This document shows, piece after piece, positions 32,728-42,686 of a stretch of 64,000 nt of DNA; the stretch's first letter is position 1; the number at the start of each line of letters is the position of its first letter. Location: assembly GCF_004328075.1 (NCBI RefSeq), contig NZ_SJFN01000001.1, forward strand, positions 35,699-99,698, written 5' to 3'. A program made the position numbers and the translations under genes. The notes under the pieces were generated by a model. It ran no database searches. It was not told the DNA's origin and worked only from the letters and a program-made list of their open reading frames with translations. The stretch is from Siculibacillus lacustris. Its GTDB lineage: Bacteria; Pseudomonadota; Alphaproteobacteria; Rhizobiales; Ancalomicrobiaceae.

Positions 32728-33633
32728 ATGTCGCGTCTCGCCGCCCTCCTCGCCCTCGTGCTCCTCGCCCTGCCCGCCACCGCGCGGGCCCAGGCCGCCG
32801 GCGAAGAAGCGGCGCGCGACATCGCCGCGGCGCGGGCGGCACTGCCGTCGGATGCCGCCAAGGTGCTGTTCGGGGGCGTGACACGGCCGGCGCCGCTCGC
32901 CGCGCGGTCGATCGGCGCCTATGCCAAGGGCTGTCTCGCCGGGGCGGTGGCGCTGCCGGTCGACGGCGCCACCTGGGCGGTGATGCGCCTGTCGCGCAAC
33001 CGCGCCTGGGGCCATCCGGCGCTGATCGCCTTCCTCGAGCACTTCGCCGAGGAGGGCCGCAAGATCGGCTGGCCGGGCCTGTTGGTCGGCGACATGTCGC
33101 AGCCGCGCGGCGGGCCGATGCTGACCGGCCACGCCAGCCACCAGATCGGCCTCGACGCCGATGTGTGGTTCTCGCCGCTGCCAGACCGCCGCCCGACCGC
33201 CGAGGAACGCGAGACGATCTCGGCGGTGTCGATGGTGACGCCGGAGCGCGAGATCGACGCCACGCGCTGGACCGAGACGCGGGCCCGGCTGGTGCGGGCG
33301 GCGGCGCTCGATCCGCGGGTCGCGCGGATCTTCGTGCATCCGGCGATCAAGAAGACGCTGTGCGGCTGGGCCTCGGGCGACCGCGCCTGGCTCGCCAAGG
33401 TGCGGCCGTGGTGGGGCCACACCTATCATTTCCACATCCGCCTCGCCTGCCCGGCGGGCACGACCGGCTGCGTCGGTCAGGATCCGGTGCCGGCCGGCGA
33501 CGGTTGCGGCGCCGACCTCGCCTGGTGGCTCGGCCCCGAGCCGTGGCGGCCGTCGGAGCCGGGCCCCGAGAAGCCGCCGATGAAGCTCGCCGATCTGCCG
33601 GCGGCCTGTCGCGAGGTGCTGACGGCACCGTGA
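32728..33633 (+). CDS. mepA: Penicillin-insensitive murein endopeptidase
   Basis: A 301-residue periplasmic zinc peptidase that cuts DD-crosslinks in peptidoglycan. A signal peptide covers residues 1-21 (LAALLALVLLALPATARAQA). The zinc-binding and active-site motifs of the M74 family are intact: GPMLTGHASHQIGLDADVWF, with His and Asp ligands near residues 131-143, and WWGHTYHFHIRLAC with H-x-H near 230. Conserved cysteines that form disulfides in E. coli MepA are present in the C-terminal half. GGAGAGGAT precedes the ATG. It is convergent with the yqhA-like gene. Confidence 0.92.
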   Translation: MSRLAALLALVLLALPATARAQAAGEEAARDIAAARAALPSDAAKVLFGGVTRPAPLAARSIGAYAKGCLAGAVALPVDGATWAVMRLSRNRAWGHPALIAFLEHFAEEGRKIGWPGLLVGDMSQPRGGPMLTGHASHQIGLDADVWFSPLPDRRPTAEERETISAVSMVTPEREIDATRWTETRARLVRAAALDPRVARIFVHPAIKKTLCGWASGDRAWLAKVRPWWGHTYHFHIRLACPAGTTGCVGQDPVPAGDGCGADLAWWLGPEPWRPSEPGPEKPPMKLADLPAACREVLTAP

Positions 33634-33639
33634 CGGCGG

Positions 33640-34152
33640 TCAGTGGCCGCCGTCGCCGGGCGGGCCGCCGTGGATGCGGTCCATCAGGGCGAGCAGGACG
33701 CCGGAGCCGACGAAGACGACGTGAATGATCACCATCCACATCACGTCGCGGTCGCTGTATTTGGCGATGTCCATGAAAATCTTGAGGAGATGGATCCCCG
33801 AGATCGCGACGATCGAGGCGATCAGTTTGATCTTCAACCCGGCGAAGTCGACCTTGCCCTTCCAGTCCGGCTGATCCTCGTGATCGCCGACGTCGATCTT
33901 CGACACGAAGTTCTCGTAGCCGGAGAAGATGACGATCAGCATCAGGTTGCCGGCCAGCGTCAGGTCGATCAGCGACAGGATCGCCAAGACCGTCTGGCTC
34001 TCGGTCGCGGTGGTGGCATGGAGCGCGAATTCGACCACCGCCTGGAGGAACTTGCCCATCAGGATCACCAGGGCGCCGGCGAGGCCGACGTACATCGGAG
34101 CCATCAGCCAGCGGCTGGCGAAGAGTCCACGTTCGAGCAGGCGTTCGGCCAT
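33640..34152 (-). CDS. YqhA/TIGR00645-family inner membrane protein
   Basis: A 170-residue protein with four predicted helices. AERLLERGLFASRWLMAPMY at the N-terminus and MLIVIFSGYENFVSKID near residue 88 match E. coli YqhA closely. The start at 34152 aligns with YqhA and has GGGAGCG upstream; an in-frame ATG at 34176 adds eight residues. The function of the family is unknown. It lies downstream of the CHAD-domain gene on the same strand with a 25-bp gap and probably shares its transcript. Confidence 0.85.
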   Translation of the reverse strand: MAERLLERGLFASRWLMAPMYVGLAGALVILMGKFLQAVVEFALHATTATESQTVLAILSLIDLTLAGNLMLIVIFSGYENFVSKIDVGDHEDQPDWKGKVDFAGLKIKLIASIVAISGIHLLKIFMDIAKYSDRDVMWMVIIHVVFVGSGVLLALMDRIHGGPPGDGGH

Positions 34153-34177
34153 GGCGGGGCGCTCCCGAAGGGTCATG

Positions 34178-35107
34178 TCAGATCTCGTGGAGGGGCGCGA
34201 GGTCGCGCGTGAAGAGGCGGGTGCGGTCGCCGTAGAGCTCCTCGCCGAAGGCCAGCGCGGTCTTCAACAATTTGCGCCGGCGGTGGGCGATCATCTCGAA
34301 GAGCGCTTCGCGATCGCTGCGGCGTTCGACGAGGCCGGGGCGGGTTTCGATCTCGAGGCGCATCAGAGCGAGATCGTGCTCTTCGCCGAGCACCTCGGCT
34401 AGGTCCTCGAGATCGTCCTGGATCGAACGGGTGGTGACCGCGGTGTCGAAGGGCACCATCACCGAGAGGTGGCGGCGCTGCTTGACCCGTTTGCGCCAGT
34501 CGTGCAGGCGCTCGCCGGCGACGCCGTCGGCGATCTCGCACCAGTCGCGCCGGCCCTGGCGGTAGCTCTGGCCGAGCGCCTCGGCGAGCAGACGGCCGGC
34601 CTCGAAACGCTCCGGCAGCGAGCGGGCGTCGGCCTCGCTGGCGCGCAGACGGGCGACCACCGCGTCGAGCGGCGGGGCTTCGGCATGGGCCAGCCGGGCG
34701 GCGACCTCGAGACGACCGACCAGCCGCGTCGCCGCCTCGCTCGCCTGACCCGCCGCCTCGATCTTCAGGCGCCGCGCCCCGGCGGCGAGTACGTCGGCGT
34801 CGCGGCCGGCGGCGAGCAGGCGGCCGGTGTCGCGGATCTGGCGGGTGCGGCCCTTCTGGTTGGCGCCGGGCACGTCCTCCAGCACCTCGAACAGGCTGCG
34901 CGCCCGTTTCAGGCGGCGCCGGACCAGATGGATGGCTTCGGAACGGGCGATCGCCGGGTCGACCAGGGTCGCGGCGGCGCCGGTGATCTCGCCGATCAGC
35001 ACGCGCTTCAGCGCCTGCGCCAGGGTCTCGCCCTCCAGCAGCAGAAACCGGGCCTTGCCGACCGCCGTGCGTTGGATCGGCGCCGACGCGGTCGCGCCGG
35101 CGCTCAT
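34178..35107 (-). CDS. CHAD-domain protein
   Basis: A 309-residue, highly charged helical protein. CHAD domains bind polyphosphate through conserved basic surfaces; here RSEAIHLVRRRLKRARSLFE (about residues 55-75) and GERLHDWRKRVKQRRHLSVM (about 197-216) are the expected H-x-x-R-(K/R)-x-x-(K/R) segments. No CYTH/thiamine-triphosphatase domain is fused. The ATG at 35107 begins the protein after a low-quality upstream extension. Its proximity to a phosphate cotransporter is not close enough to imply a link. The 214-bp gap upstream shows no further gene. Confidence 0.85.
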   Translation of the reverse strand: MSAGATASAPIQRTAVGKARFLLLEGETLAQALKRVLIGEITGAAATLVDPAIARSEAIHLVRRRLKRARSLFEVLEDVPGANQKGRTRQIRDTGRLLAAGRDADVLAAGARRLKIEAAGQASEAATRLVGRLEVAARLAHAEAPPLDAVVARLRASEADARSLPERFEAGRLLAEALGQSYRQGRRDWCEIADGVAGERLHDWRKRVKQRRHLSVMVPFDTAVTTRSIQDDLEDLAEVLGEEHDLALMRLEIETRPGLVERRSDREALFEMIAHRRRKLLKTALAFGEELYGDRTRLFTRDLAPLHEI

Positions 35108-35321
35108 GGCGTCCCCGTGCGGCGATCGGATGGCCGAAGATCGGCGTCGGCGAAGTCGTTCATGGAGCCTCTCGTCACGGCGATCGTCGGGCGGCGTCGG
35201 TGCCGCCGCCCTCCCGATATGTCGACCCGCCTCCCACGGTTCAAGGGCGACGCGCCGCGCCACCGTTAGAGGCGCGGTTCGACGTTTCCGTGACGGTCGT
35301 CTGCGACCTTCGGGCGAGGGC

Positions 35322-35639
35322 TCAGGGCTCGTGGCCGATGGGCGCCCGCGGAGGCCGCGCCAGACTGATCAGCGCCGCGCCGAGCACCGCGGCGACCGCC
35401 CAGAGCGGGACGGTCAGAGCCGGGGCGACCAGCGTCGACCACACCCAGCCGCCGAGCCGGGCCTCGACCAGGGCGCGGGCAGCACTGAGCGAGGCGGGGG
35501 CGAGATCGCTCCAGGCGTCGGCGAGCGAGGTCATCACCAACCGCGAGGCGGCGATGCTCTTCATGCCGTCGATGACCGCGGCGGCGAAACCGCCGGCCGC
35601 CAGCCACAGGCCGATCGTGCGCGCCACGAAGCGGATCAT
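35322..35639 (-). CDS. Small conserved membrane protein of unknown function
   Basis: A 105-residue protein with two hydrophobic segments, TIGLWLAAGGFAAAVIDGMK (about residues 8-27) and LVAPALTVPLWAVAAVLGAA (about 70-89), separated by an amphipathic stretch (SLADAWSDLAPASLSAARAL). GACGAGGTCGG precedes the ATG. Similar small proteins occur upstream of the penicillin-binding protein gene in related bacteria, as far as I recall. No function can be assigned. It is divergent from the PBP1A-type gene across 226 bp that hold an AT-rich patch (around 35780-35815) likely to contain promoters. Confidence 0.6.
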   Translation of the reverse strand: MIRFVARTIGLWLAAGGFAAAVIDGMKSIAASRLVMTSLADAWSDLAPASLSAARALVEARLGGWVWSTLVAPALTVPLWAVAAVLGAALISLARPPRAPIGHEP

Positions 35640-35865
35640 CCGACCTCGTCGGCGGGGTTGTACCGAGGGGACGGGCGCGCCCCGATTCGCGATCCCGACC
35701 GATCTGTCCTAGGGCGCGGGCGGGCGCCGCGCAACCGTCGCGTGGCGCCGCGCGGCCCCCGAGGTGCCGTTGCGCCACAGGCTTAACCCCGCCTTAAATC
35801 GCCCCGATTAACCTCGCAAGAGGGGAGCGCCGCCGGATCGACCCGGCGGGGTCGAGGAGGTGGCG

Positions 35866-38139
35866 GTGGTGCATCCGGCGGATCGACGGCGAGATCCGGT
35901 GTTCGACGAGGACGTCGACGCACCCGATCGCCTCGACCTGCGCCTGCGGCCCGAGGATCGTCCGACCGCCGGCCAGGGCCCGGTGCGCCGGCGAGCCCCC
36001 CGGCCGGCCGGGCGCGGCCGCGTCGAACCCACGCCCTACATCGAAGACCAACCGATCCGGGCCTCCCGCGACGACGGCGACGACCGCCCGCGGCGACGGC
36101 AGCGGCCGATCGACGACGAGGAGCCGGAAGTGTCCGAACGCCCGCCGACACGACGCGGTCGCGGCGGCGACGAACCGCCGCGCCGGCGGACCAGCCGCTT
36201 GCGCCGCTTCGTCTACTGGACCCTGGTGCTCGGCCTGTGGGGGGTGATCGGGGTCGGCGGGATCGTCGTCTATTACGGAGCGCGGCTGCCACCGACCTCG
36301 GAATGGGCGGTGCCGAAACGGCCGGCCAACGTCAAGATCCTCTCCGCCGACGGCAAGCTGGTCGGCAATCGCGGCGACACCGGCGGCGAGGCGGTGCACA
36401 TCGCCGATCTGCCGCCCTATCTGCCCGGCGCGGTGGTGGCGATCGAGGATCGCCGCTTCCGCTCGCATCTCGGCATCGATCCGATCGGTCTCGCGCGCGC
36501 GGTGGTGGTCAATCTGACCGCCCGCGGCGTGTCGCAGGGCGGTTCGACCCTGACCCAGCAGCTCGCCAAGAACCTGTTCCTGACCCAGGAGCGGACCTTC
36601 GGGCGCAAGGTCCAGGAGGTGCTGCTGGCCCTGTGGCTGGAGCGCACCTACACCAAGGACCAGATCCTCGAGCTCTACCTCAACCGCGTCTACATGGGCG
36701 CCGGGGCCTATGGCGTCGACGCGGCGGCGCGGCGCTATTTCGGCAAGTCGGCGCGCGAGGTCACGGTGATGGAGGCGGCGATGCTCGCCGGCCTGCTCAA
36801 GGCGCCGTCGCGCTATGCGCCGTCCCACGATCCGGCGCGGTCGCGGGCCCGCGCCGAGACGGTGCTGGCGGCGATGGCCGACACCGGCACGATCACCCCG
36901 GCGCAGCGCACGGCGGCGCTGGCCCAGACCAACATGATCTTCACCCAGGGCAACACCGGCTCGGAGAACTATGTCGCCGACTGGGTGATGGACCAGCTGC
37001 CGAGCTTCATCGGCGCGGTCGACCGCGACGTGGTGGTCGAGACGACGATCGATTCGTCGCTGCAGATCCTCGCCGAGGCGTCGCTGCAGGCCGGGCTCGC
37101 CCAGTTCGGCGACAAGCGCGACGTCAGCCAGGGGGCGATCGTCTCGCTCGACCCGACCGGCGCGGTCAAGGCGATGGTCGGCGGCATCGACTATTCCAAG
37201 AGCCAGTTCAACCGCGCGACGCTGGCCAAGCGCCAGCCCGGCTCGACCTTCAAGCCCTTCGTCTATCTGACGGCGATGGAACAGGGAATGACCCCGGACA
37301 CGGTGCGCGAGGATTCGCCGTTCACCTGGAAGGGCTGGAGCCCGAAGAATTTCGAGAAGGAATACAAGGGCGCGGTGACCCTGAAGGAGGCGCTGTCGCA
37401 GTCGATCAACACCGTCGCCGCCAAACTGGCGATCGAGCTCGGGCCGCAGCGCATCGCCGATACGGCGATGCGGCTGGGCATCACCTCGCCGCTGATGGCG
37501 ACGCCGTCGCTGGCGCTCGGCACCTCGGAAGTGACGCCGCTGGAGATCACCGGCGCCTATGTGCCCTTCTCCAACGGCGGCTTCGGCGTGGTGCCGCACG
37601 TCGTGACGGGGATCCGCACCGCCGACGGCAAGGTGCTCTATGCCCGCAAGGGATCGGGCATCGGCCGGGTGATCGATCCCCTGCCGCTCGCCGAGATGAA
37701 CACCATGCTGTCGGAGACGCTGGCGACCGGCACCGGCCGCGCCTCGAAGATCCCCGGCTGGCCGTCCGGCGGCAAGACCGGCACGTCGCAGGATTTCCGC
37801 GACGCCTGGTTCATCGGCTACACCGGCCTGCTGACCACCGGCGTGTGGCTCGGCAACGACGACGGGGCCCCGACCAAGCGGGGGACCGGCGGCACCATGG
37901 CCGGCATCGTCTGGCAGCGCTACATGGTCGACGCCCATCGCGGGCGTCAGGCGGTGGCGGTGCCGGGCACCGTGCCGACGGTGGCGCGGGTCGAGCCGGG
38001 AACGCCGGCGATCCGCCGCGATCCGGCGGTGACCGGCTCGCTGCCGCGTCCGGCGGTCAATGCCGCGGTCGAGCCGGGGCGGCGCGAGGCCCCGTCCGAC
38101 GGGCTCGGCGGGCTGCTCGATCGGCTGTTCGGCCGCTGA
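35866..38139 (+). CDS. Class A penicillin-binding protein (PBP1A type)
   Basis: A 757-residue bifunctional peptidoglycan synthase. Residues 1-110 are an unusual Arg/Asp/Pro-rich cytoplasmic tail. One membrane helix lies near 118-138 (LVLGLWGVIGVGGIVVYYGA). The glycosyltransferase domain (about 160-330) shows VVAIEDRRFRSHLGIDPIG, GGSTLTQQLAKNLFLTQERT and ELYLNRVYMGAGAYGVDAAA. The transpeptidase domain has the S-x-x-K motif PGSTFKPFVY (about 458), SQSIN (about 511) and KTGTS (about 635). The start is one of several GTG codons at 35860, 35866 or 35869; AGGAGG at 35855-35860 favours the latter two. It is convergent with the Bcr/CflA transporter. Confidence 0.92.
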   Translation: MVHPADRRRDPVFDEDVDAPDRLDLRLRPEDRPTAGQGPVRRRAPRPAGRGRVEPTPYIEDQPIRASRDDGDDRPRRRQRPIDDEEPEVSERPPTRRGRGGDEPPRRRTSRLRRFVYWTLVLGLWGVIGVGGIVVYYGARLPPTSEWAVPKRPANVKILSADGKLVGNRGDTGGEAVHIADLPPYLPGAVVAIEDRRFRSHLGIDPIGLARAVVVNLTARGVSQGGSTLTQQLAKNLFLTQERTFGRKVQEVLLALWLERTYTKDQILELYLNRVYMGAGAYGVDAAARRYFGKSAREVTVMEAAMLAGLLKAPSRYAPSHDPARSRARAETVLAAMADTGTITPAQRTAALAQTNMIFTQGNTGSENYVADWVMDQLPSFIGAVDRDVVVETTIDSSLQILAEASLQAGLAQFGDKRDVSQGAIVSLDPTGAVKAMVGGIDYSKSQFNRATLAKRQPGSTFKPFVYLTAMEQGMTPDTVREDSPFTWKGWSPKNFEKEYKGAVTLKEALSQSINTVAAKLAIELGPQRIADTAMRLGITSPLMATPSLALGTSEVTPLEITGAYVPFSNGGFGVVPHVVTGIRTADGKVLYARKGSGIGRVIDPLPLAEMNTMLSETLATGTGRASKIPGWPSGGKTGTSQDFRDAWFIGYTGLLTTGVWLGNDDGAPTKRGTGGTMAGIVWQRYMVDAHRGRQAVAVPGTVPTVARVEPGTPAIRRDPAVTGSLPRPAVNAAVEPGRREAPSDGLGGLLDRLFGR

Positions 38140-38166
38140 GTCCGGGCGACGGCGCGCGGCGGCGGC

Positions 38167-39396
38167 TCAGGCGGCGGGCGACGGCGGGGTGGGCGACGAC
38201 CGGCCGGCGGTGGCGCGTTCGACCACCACCGCGCCGAGGCCGAGGACGGCCAGGACCAGGGCCAGGGGCACGGCGGTCGGCCAGATCTCCAGAGCATGAC
38301 CGATGCCGACGCCGACGGCGGCGCCGAAGCCGAGCTGGAGGCAGCCGAGCAGCGACGAGGCCGAGCCGGCGCGATCGGGAAACGGCTCCATCGCCCGCAT
38401 CATGGCGAGCGGGAACAGCGGTCCGAGCCCGAACATGAAGACCATGTAGGGCGCCACCACTTCCGCCGCGCCGAGGCGGATCGGCAGCAGCGGCGACACG
38501 GTCACCAGGACGGCCATGGCGACGCCGCCGATCGCCATCAGACTCGTTCCGAGCCGCATCATCCGGGGCACCCCGAGGCGGCGGGTCATGCGCTGGCCGA
38601 AGAAGTTGCCGGCCATGATCGCCCCGGCGCCGAGGCCGAAGCACACGCCGTAGGCGACCGCATCGAGCCCATAGGCGCCCTGGAGGATGAAGGACGAGCC
38701 GGAGATGAAGGCGAAGATGCCGCCGAAGCCGAGGCTGTTGAGCAGTACGGCGCTGCGGAAACGGCGATTGGCCAGCAGCACGCCGAAACCGCCGACCACC
38801 ACGCCGACGGTGAAGGGCTCGGCGAGGCGCTGCCGCACGGTCTCCGGCAGGCGCCAGCGGACCGCCACCAGGGCGATCACCGCGAAGATCACCATCAGCG
38901 CGAAGGAGGCGCGCCAGCCGGCCTGGGCCTCGAGGACGCCGCCGAGCAGCGGTGCGAAGCTCGGCACGACGCCGACGATCAGGCCCATGCGGCCGAGTTC
39001 GAGGGCGGCGCGCGGGCCGTTGTAGAGGTCGCGGACGATCGAGCGGGCCAGCACGATCGGTCCGGCGGCGCCGATCGCCTGGACCAGCCGGCCGGCCAAC
39101 ATGGTGCCGATGTCCGGGGCGATGGTGCAGGCGAGCGAGCCGATCAGATAGAGCCCCAGCGTGCCGAGCAACACCGGCTTGCGGCCGCGGCGATCGGACA
39201 GCGGGCCGAACACGATCTGACCGACCGCGAAGCCGATCATGAAGATCGACAGGGTCAGCTGCACCGAGGGCAGATCGGTGGCGAAGGCGGCGCGGATGGT
39301 CGGCAGCGACGGCAGGAAGATGTCGGTCGACACCGGCCCGATCGAGGCGAGCAGCGCGAGAAGCCCGGTGAGGGCCAGAGTATCGGGGCGAAACAC
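38167..39396 (-). CDS. Bcr/CflA-family multidrug efflux MFS transporter
   Basis: A 409-residue, 12-helix major facilitator protein. Early motifs are ASIGPVSTDIFLPSLPTIRA and the loop-2 motif GPLSDRRGRKPVLLGTLGLY near residues 63-82. The drug-proton antiporter sequence LVQAIGAAGPIVLARSIVRD follows. The start is GTG at 39396 with GGAGTTTCTCCC upstream. It lies 137 bp downstream of folC on the same strand and may be read from its own promoter. Substrates such as bicyclomycin or chloramphenicol are known for family members, but none can be assigned. Confidence 0.88.
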   Translation of the reverse strand: MFRPDTLALTGLLALLASIGPVSTDIFLPSLPTIRAAFATDLPSVQLTLSIFMIGFAVGQIVFGPLSDRRGRKPVLLGTLGLYLIGSLACTIAPDIGTMLAGRLVQAIGAAGPIVLARSIVRDLYNGPRAALELGRMGLIVGVVPSFAPLLGGVLEAQAGWRASFALMVIFAVIALVAVRWRLPETVRQRLAEPFTVGVVVGGFGVLLANRRFRSAVLLNSLGFGGIFAFISGSSFILQGAYGLDAVAYGVCFGLGAGAIMAGNFFGQRMTRRLGVPRMMRLGTSLMAIGGVAMAVLVTVSPLLPIRLGAAEVVAPYMVFMFGLGPLFPLAMMRAMEPFPDRAGSASSLLGCLQLGFGAAVGVGIGHALEIWPTAVPLALVLAVLGLGAVVVERATAGRSSPTPPSPAA

Positions 39397-39533
39397 GGGA
39401 GAAACTCCGCGAGGCCGAGGCGGCTCGCCGGGACGCGCGGAGACCCGGCGCCGGAGGAAGGGGACGGACCGTCATAGCCGAGCGGCGGCGGCAGCGCCGG
39501 TCAGATCTTCGTGAAGCCGCCCGGCGAGCCCGT

Positions 39534-40841
39534 TCAGTCGGGCGGCATGCCGGCCAGCGCGAGGATCTCGCCGGCCAGATGCAGGGAACCGCAGATCAGG
39601 ATGCGCGGCGCTTCGCCGCCGGCGGCGCGCAGAGCGGCGAGCGCGGCCAGCGGCCCGGCGAAGGTCTCGGCGGGCAGGCCGGCGGCGCGGGCCGCGGCAG
39701 CGAGCTCTTCGGGATCGCGGCCGCGCTGGTCGCCGCTGACCGGCACGCAAGCGACCGAGCGGGCGAGGCCCGCGAAGGGCCGGAAGAAGCCGATCGGATC
39801 CTTGGTCTCGAGCATGCCGGCGATCAGGTGGAGGGGCTTGGGCGCGCGGTCGGCGAGATCGGCGACGACCTCGGCGACGACCACGCCGGCGCCGGGATTG
39901 TGGCCGCCGTCGAGCCACAGCTCGGCACCGGCCGGAGCGGCGTCGACGAGCGGCCCGCCGGCGATGCGCTGCATCCGCGCCGGCCAGACCGCCCGCTCGA
40001 GACCGCGGCCGATCTCGTCCGCGGAGAGGACGAAGCCGGCGGCTTCGAGCGCGGCGATCGCCGTGCCGGCATTGACGACCTGGTGACGGCCGACGAGGCG
40101 GGGCCGCGGCAGGTCGAGCAGGCCGTGTTCGCTCTGGAAGACCATCCGGCCGCGCTCTTCGCCGACCGTCCATTCGCGGCCACCGAGCTGCAGGGGCACG
40201 CCGGCGCGCGCCGCGGCGCGTTCCAGCACGGCCTCGACCTCGGGTTCCTGCGGGGCCGAGACCACAGGACGGCCGCGCTTGACGATGCCGGCCTTCTCGC
40301 CGGCGATCGCGGTCAGCGTCGAACCGAGGAACTTCTCGTGGTCGATGGAGATCGAGGTGATGACGGAGACGAGTGGCGCCGGCACCACGTTGGTGGCGTC
40401 GAGGCGGCCGCCGAGCCCGACCTCGAGCAAGGTGACGTCGGCCGGGTGCTCGGCGAACAGCACGAAGGCGGCGAGCGTCATCAGTTCGAAGAAGGTGATC
40501 GGCTCGCCGGCATTGGCGTCTTCCGCCCGCTCGATCGCCGCGACCAGTGTGGCGTCGTCGGCGAGGCGGCCGGCGACGCGGACGCGCTCGTTGAAGCGCA
40601 CCAGATGCGGCGAGGTGAAGACGTGGACGCGGCGCCCGGAGGCTTCGAGGATCGCCCGGAGATCGGCGACCGTCGAGCCCTTGCCGTTGGTGCCGGCGAC
40701 GTGGATCACCGGCGGCATCGCGAGATGGGGATCGCCGAGCCGGGCGAGCACCCGGGTCATGCGCTCGAGGCCGAACTCCCAGCCGGCGGGAATGGTCCGG
40801 GCGAGGCGGGCGACGAGGTCGTCGAGCCGAGATGCGGCCAT
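39534..40841 (-). CDS. folC: Bifunctional folylpolyglutamate / dihydrofolate synthase
   Basis: A 435-residue cytoplasmic ligase of the Mur superfamily that joins glutamate to dihydropteroate and folates. The P-loop is VIHVAGTNGKGSTVADLRAI (about residues 42-61). FTSPHLVRFNERVRVAGRLA is the conserved substrate loop, FELMTLAAFVLFAEHPADVT and LLEVGLGGRLDATNVV follow, and a C-terminal Rossmann-like domain carries ELWLDGGHNPGAG. It is the last gene of trpF-trpB-trpA-accD-folC, 27 bp after accD, the usual order in Hyphomicrobiales. Confidence 0.94.
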   Translation of the reverse strand: MAASRLDDLVARLARTIPAGWEFGLERMTRVLARLGDPHLAMPPVIHVAGTNGKGSTVADLRAILEASGRRVHVFTSPHLVRFNERVRVAGRLADDATLVAAIERAEDANAGEPITFFELMTLAAFVLFAEHPADVTLLEVGLGGRLDATNVVPAPLVSVITSISIDHEKFLGSTLTAIAGEKAGIVKRGRPVVSAPQEPEVEAVLERAAARAGVPLQLGGREWTVGEERGRMVFQSEHGLLDLPRPRLVGRHQVVNAGTAIAALEAAGFVLSADEIGRGLERAVWPARMQRIAGGPLVDAAPAGAELWLDGGHNPGAGVVVAEVVADLADRAPKPLHLIAGMLETKDPIGFFRPFAGLARSVACVPVSGDQRGRDPEELAAAARAAGLPAETFAGPLAALAALRAAGGEAPRILICGSLHLAGEILALAGMPPD

Positions 40842-40868
40842 CGCTGCCCTCCCCCCAGACTCGTCCGA

Positions 40869-41765
40869 TCAGGCCGGCTCGGCGATCGCCAGTTCGGTGC
40901 CCGGGGCGCCGGGCGCGTCGCGCTTCATGAACATGTGGGCGAGGCGCGACAGGGTCGGACGGATCTGGTGACGATGCACCACCATGTCGACCATGCCGTG
41001 TTCATGGAGATATTCGGCGCGCTGGAAGCCCTCGGGGAGCTTCTCGCGGATGGTCTGCTCGATCACCCGCGGCCCGGCGAAGCCGATCAGGGCGCCCGGT
41101 TCGGCGATGTGGACGTCGCCGAGCATGGCGTAGGACGCGGTGACGCCGCCGGTGGTCGGGTTGGTCAGCACCACGAAATAAGGCAGCTTGGCCTGGCGCA
41201 GGGCCTGGACCGCGACCGTGGTGCGCGGCATCTGCATCAGCGACAGGACGCCTTCCTGCATGCGCGCGCCGCCGGAGGCGACGAACAGCACGAAGGGCGT
41301 GCCCTTGTCGCGGGCGGCGAGCATGCCGGTGACGATCGCTTCGCCGGCGGCCATGCCGAGCGATCCGCCCATGAAGTCGAAGTCCTGGACGGCGGCGGTC
41401 AGCGCCAGCCCGTCGAGGGTGCCCGAGCCGACGATCACCGCGTCGTCGCGGCCGGTCTTGGCGCGGGCGTCGCGCAGGCGGTCGACGTAGCGGCGTTCGT
41501 CGCGGAAACGCAGCGGATCGGCGGGCACGGTCGGCAGCGCCAGCGCGGTCCACATACCGCCGTCGAAGAGCGTGTCGAGGCGCAGCTTGGCCGGCATGCG
41601 CATGTGGTAGCCGGAGGCGGGAATGACGAACTGATTGGCCTCGAGATCGCGATGGAACACCATCTCGCCGGTCTCGGGACACTTGATCCACAGATTCTCC
41701 GGCACGTCCTTCTTGGTCAGAAGGCTCTTGATCTTCGGCCGGACGACGTTGGTGAGCCAGTTCAC
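40869..41765 (-). CDS. accD: Acetyl-CoA carboxylase carboxyltransferase subunit beta
   Basis: A 298-residue subunit that, with AccA, transfers CO2 from biotin to acetyl-CoA in the first step of fatty-acid synthesis. The start is GTG at 41765 (protein begins [16 protein letters not shown]), with GGGAGA upstream. The crotonase-like core shows [36 protein letters not shown] and [15 protein letters not shown]. The N-terminal zinc ribbon of E. coli AccD is degenerate: only one of the four cysteines remains ([16 protein letters not shown], then [12 protein letters not shown]), as in other Hyphomicrobiales. It lies 64 bp after trpA. Confidence 0.93.
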   Translation of the reverse strand: MNWLTNVVRPKIKSLLTKKDVPENLWIKCPETGEMVFHRDLEANQFVIPASGYHMRMPAKLRLDTLFDGGMWTALALPTVPADPLRFRDERRYVDRLRDARAKTGRDDAVIVGSGTLDGLALTAAVQDFDFMGGSLGMAAGEAIVTGMLAARDKGTPFVLFVASGGARMQEGVLSLMQMPRTTVAVQALRQAKLPYFVVLTNPTTGGVTASYAMLGDVHIAEPGALIGFAGPRVIEQTIREKLPEGFQRAEYLHEHGMVDMVVHRHQIRPTLSRLAHMFMKRDAPGAPGTELAIAEPA

Positions 41766-41829
41766 GCTGTTCTCCCTGAAGCTGCGGTCGGCGGTCGCGC
41801 CGGACCGGCTCGCGGTGGTTCGTCGATCG

Positions 41830-42681
41830 TCACTCGGCGGCGCGGGCCCGGGCGGCGCGGACGCCGGCCGCGAGTTCGGCGACCAGGGCCGTGACCGCGG
41901 GCACCGTGCGGGCGGTCGCCCGGCCGGCGTCGAGGGACGCGGCGATCGCCGCGACCAGCGCCGAGCCGACCACCACGCCGTCGGCGTTGCCGCCGATGGC
42001 GCGGGCCTGATCGGCGGTGCGGACGCCGAAGCCGACCGCCACGGGCAGACCGGTGTGGCGCTTGATGCGATCGACCGCGCCGGCCACGGCGCCGGCATCG
42101 GGGGCGGCGGAGCCGGTGATGCCGTTGATCGAGACGTAGTAGACGAAGCCCGAGGCGTTCGCGAGCACCGCCGGCAGGCGGGCGTCGTCGGTGGTCGGCG
42201 TCGCCAGCCGCACGAAGTTGAGCCCGACGGCGCGGGCCGGCAGGCACAGTTCGTCGTCGGCTTCCGGCGGCAGATCGACGACGATCAGCCCGTCGACGCC
42301 GGCGGCGACCGCATCGGCGCAGAAGCGATCGACACCGTAGATGTAGATCGGGTTGTAATAGCCCATCAGCACGATCGGCGTGACCGCGTCCGCGGCGCGG
42401 AAGCGGCGGACCAGCTCGAGGGTCTTCGGCAAGGTCTGGCCGGCGTCGAGGGCGCGCTTGCCGGCGGCCTGGATCGCCGGGCCGTCGGCCATCGGATCGG
42501 AGAAGGGCATGCCGAGTTCGATCACGTCGGCGCCGGCGGCGGGCAGGGCCCGGACGATCGCCAGCGACGTGTCGAGGTCGGGATCGCCGGCGGTGACGAA
42601 GGTGACCAGCGCCGGCCGACCTTCGGCGGCGAGAGCGGCGAAGCGGCGGGTGATGCGGGTATCGATGGTGGTGTCGGTCAC
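41830..42681 (-). CDS. trpA: Tryptophan synthase alpha chain
   Basis: A 283-residue TIM-barrel enzyme that cleaves indole-3-glycerol phosphate to indole and glyceraldehyde-3-phosphate. The catalytic Glu is in [20 protein letters not shown] (about residues 46-65), and the catalytic Asp lies in [16 protein letters not shown] near 128. The phosphate-binding [11 protein letters not shown] is near 215. The start is taken as GTG at 42681, 5 bp after the trpB stop, with GAGAGG upstream; an in-frame GTG at 42690 overlaps the trpB stop but is too close to the ribosome site. It forms the TrpA2B2 complex with the neighbouring TrpB. Confidence 0.94.
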   Translation of the reverse strand: MTDTTIDTRITRRFAALAAEGRPALVTFVTAGDPDLDTSLAIVRALPAAGADVIELGMPFSDPMADGPAIQAAGKRALDAGQTLPKTLELVRRFRAADAVTPIVLMGYYNPIYIYGVDRFCADAVAAGVDGLIVVDLPPEADDELCLPARAVGLNFVRLATPTTDDARLPAVLANASGFVYYVSINGITGSAAPDAGAVAGAVDRIKRHTGLPVAVGFGVRTADQARAIGGNADGVVVGSALVAAIAASLDAGRATARTVPAVTALVAELAAGVRAARARAAE

Positions 42682-42686
42682 GGGCG

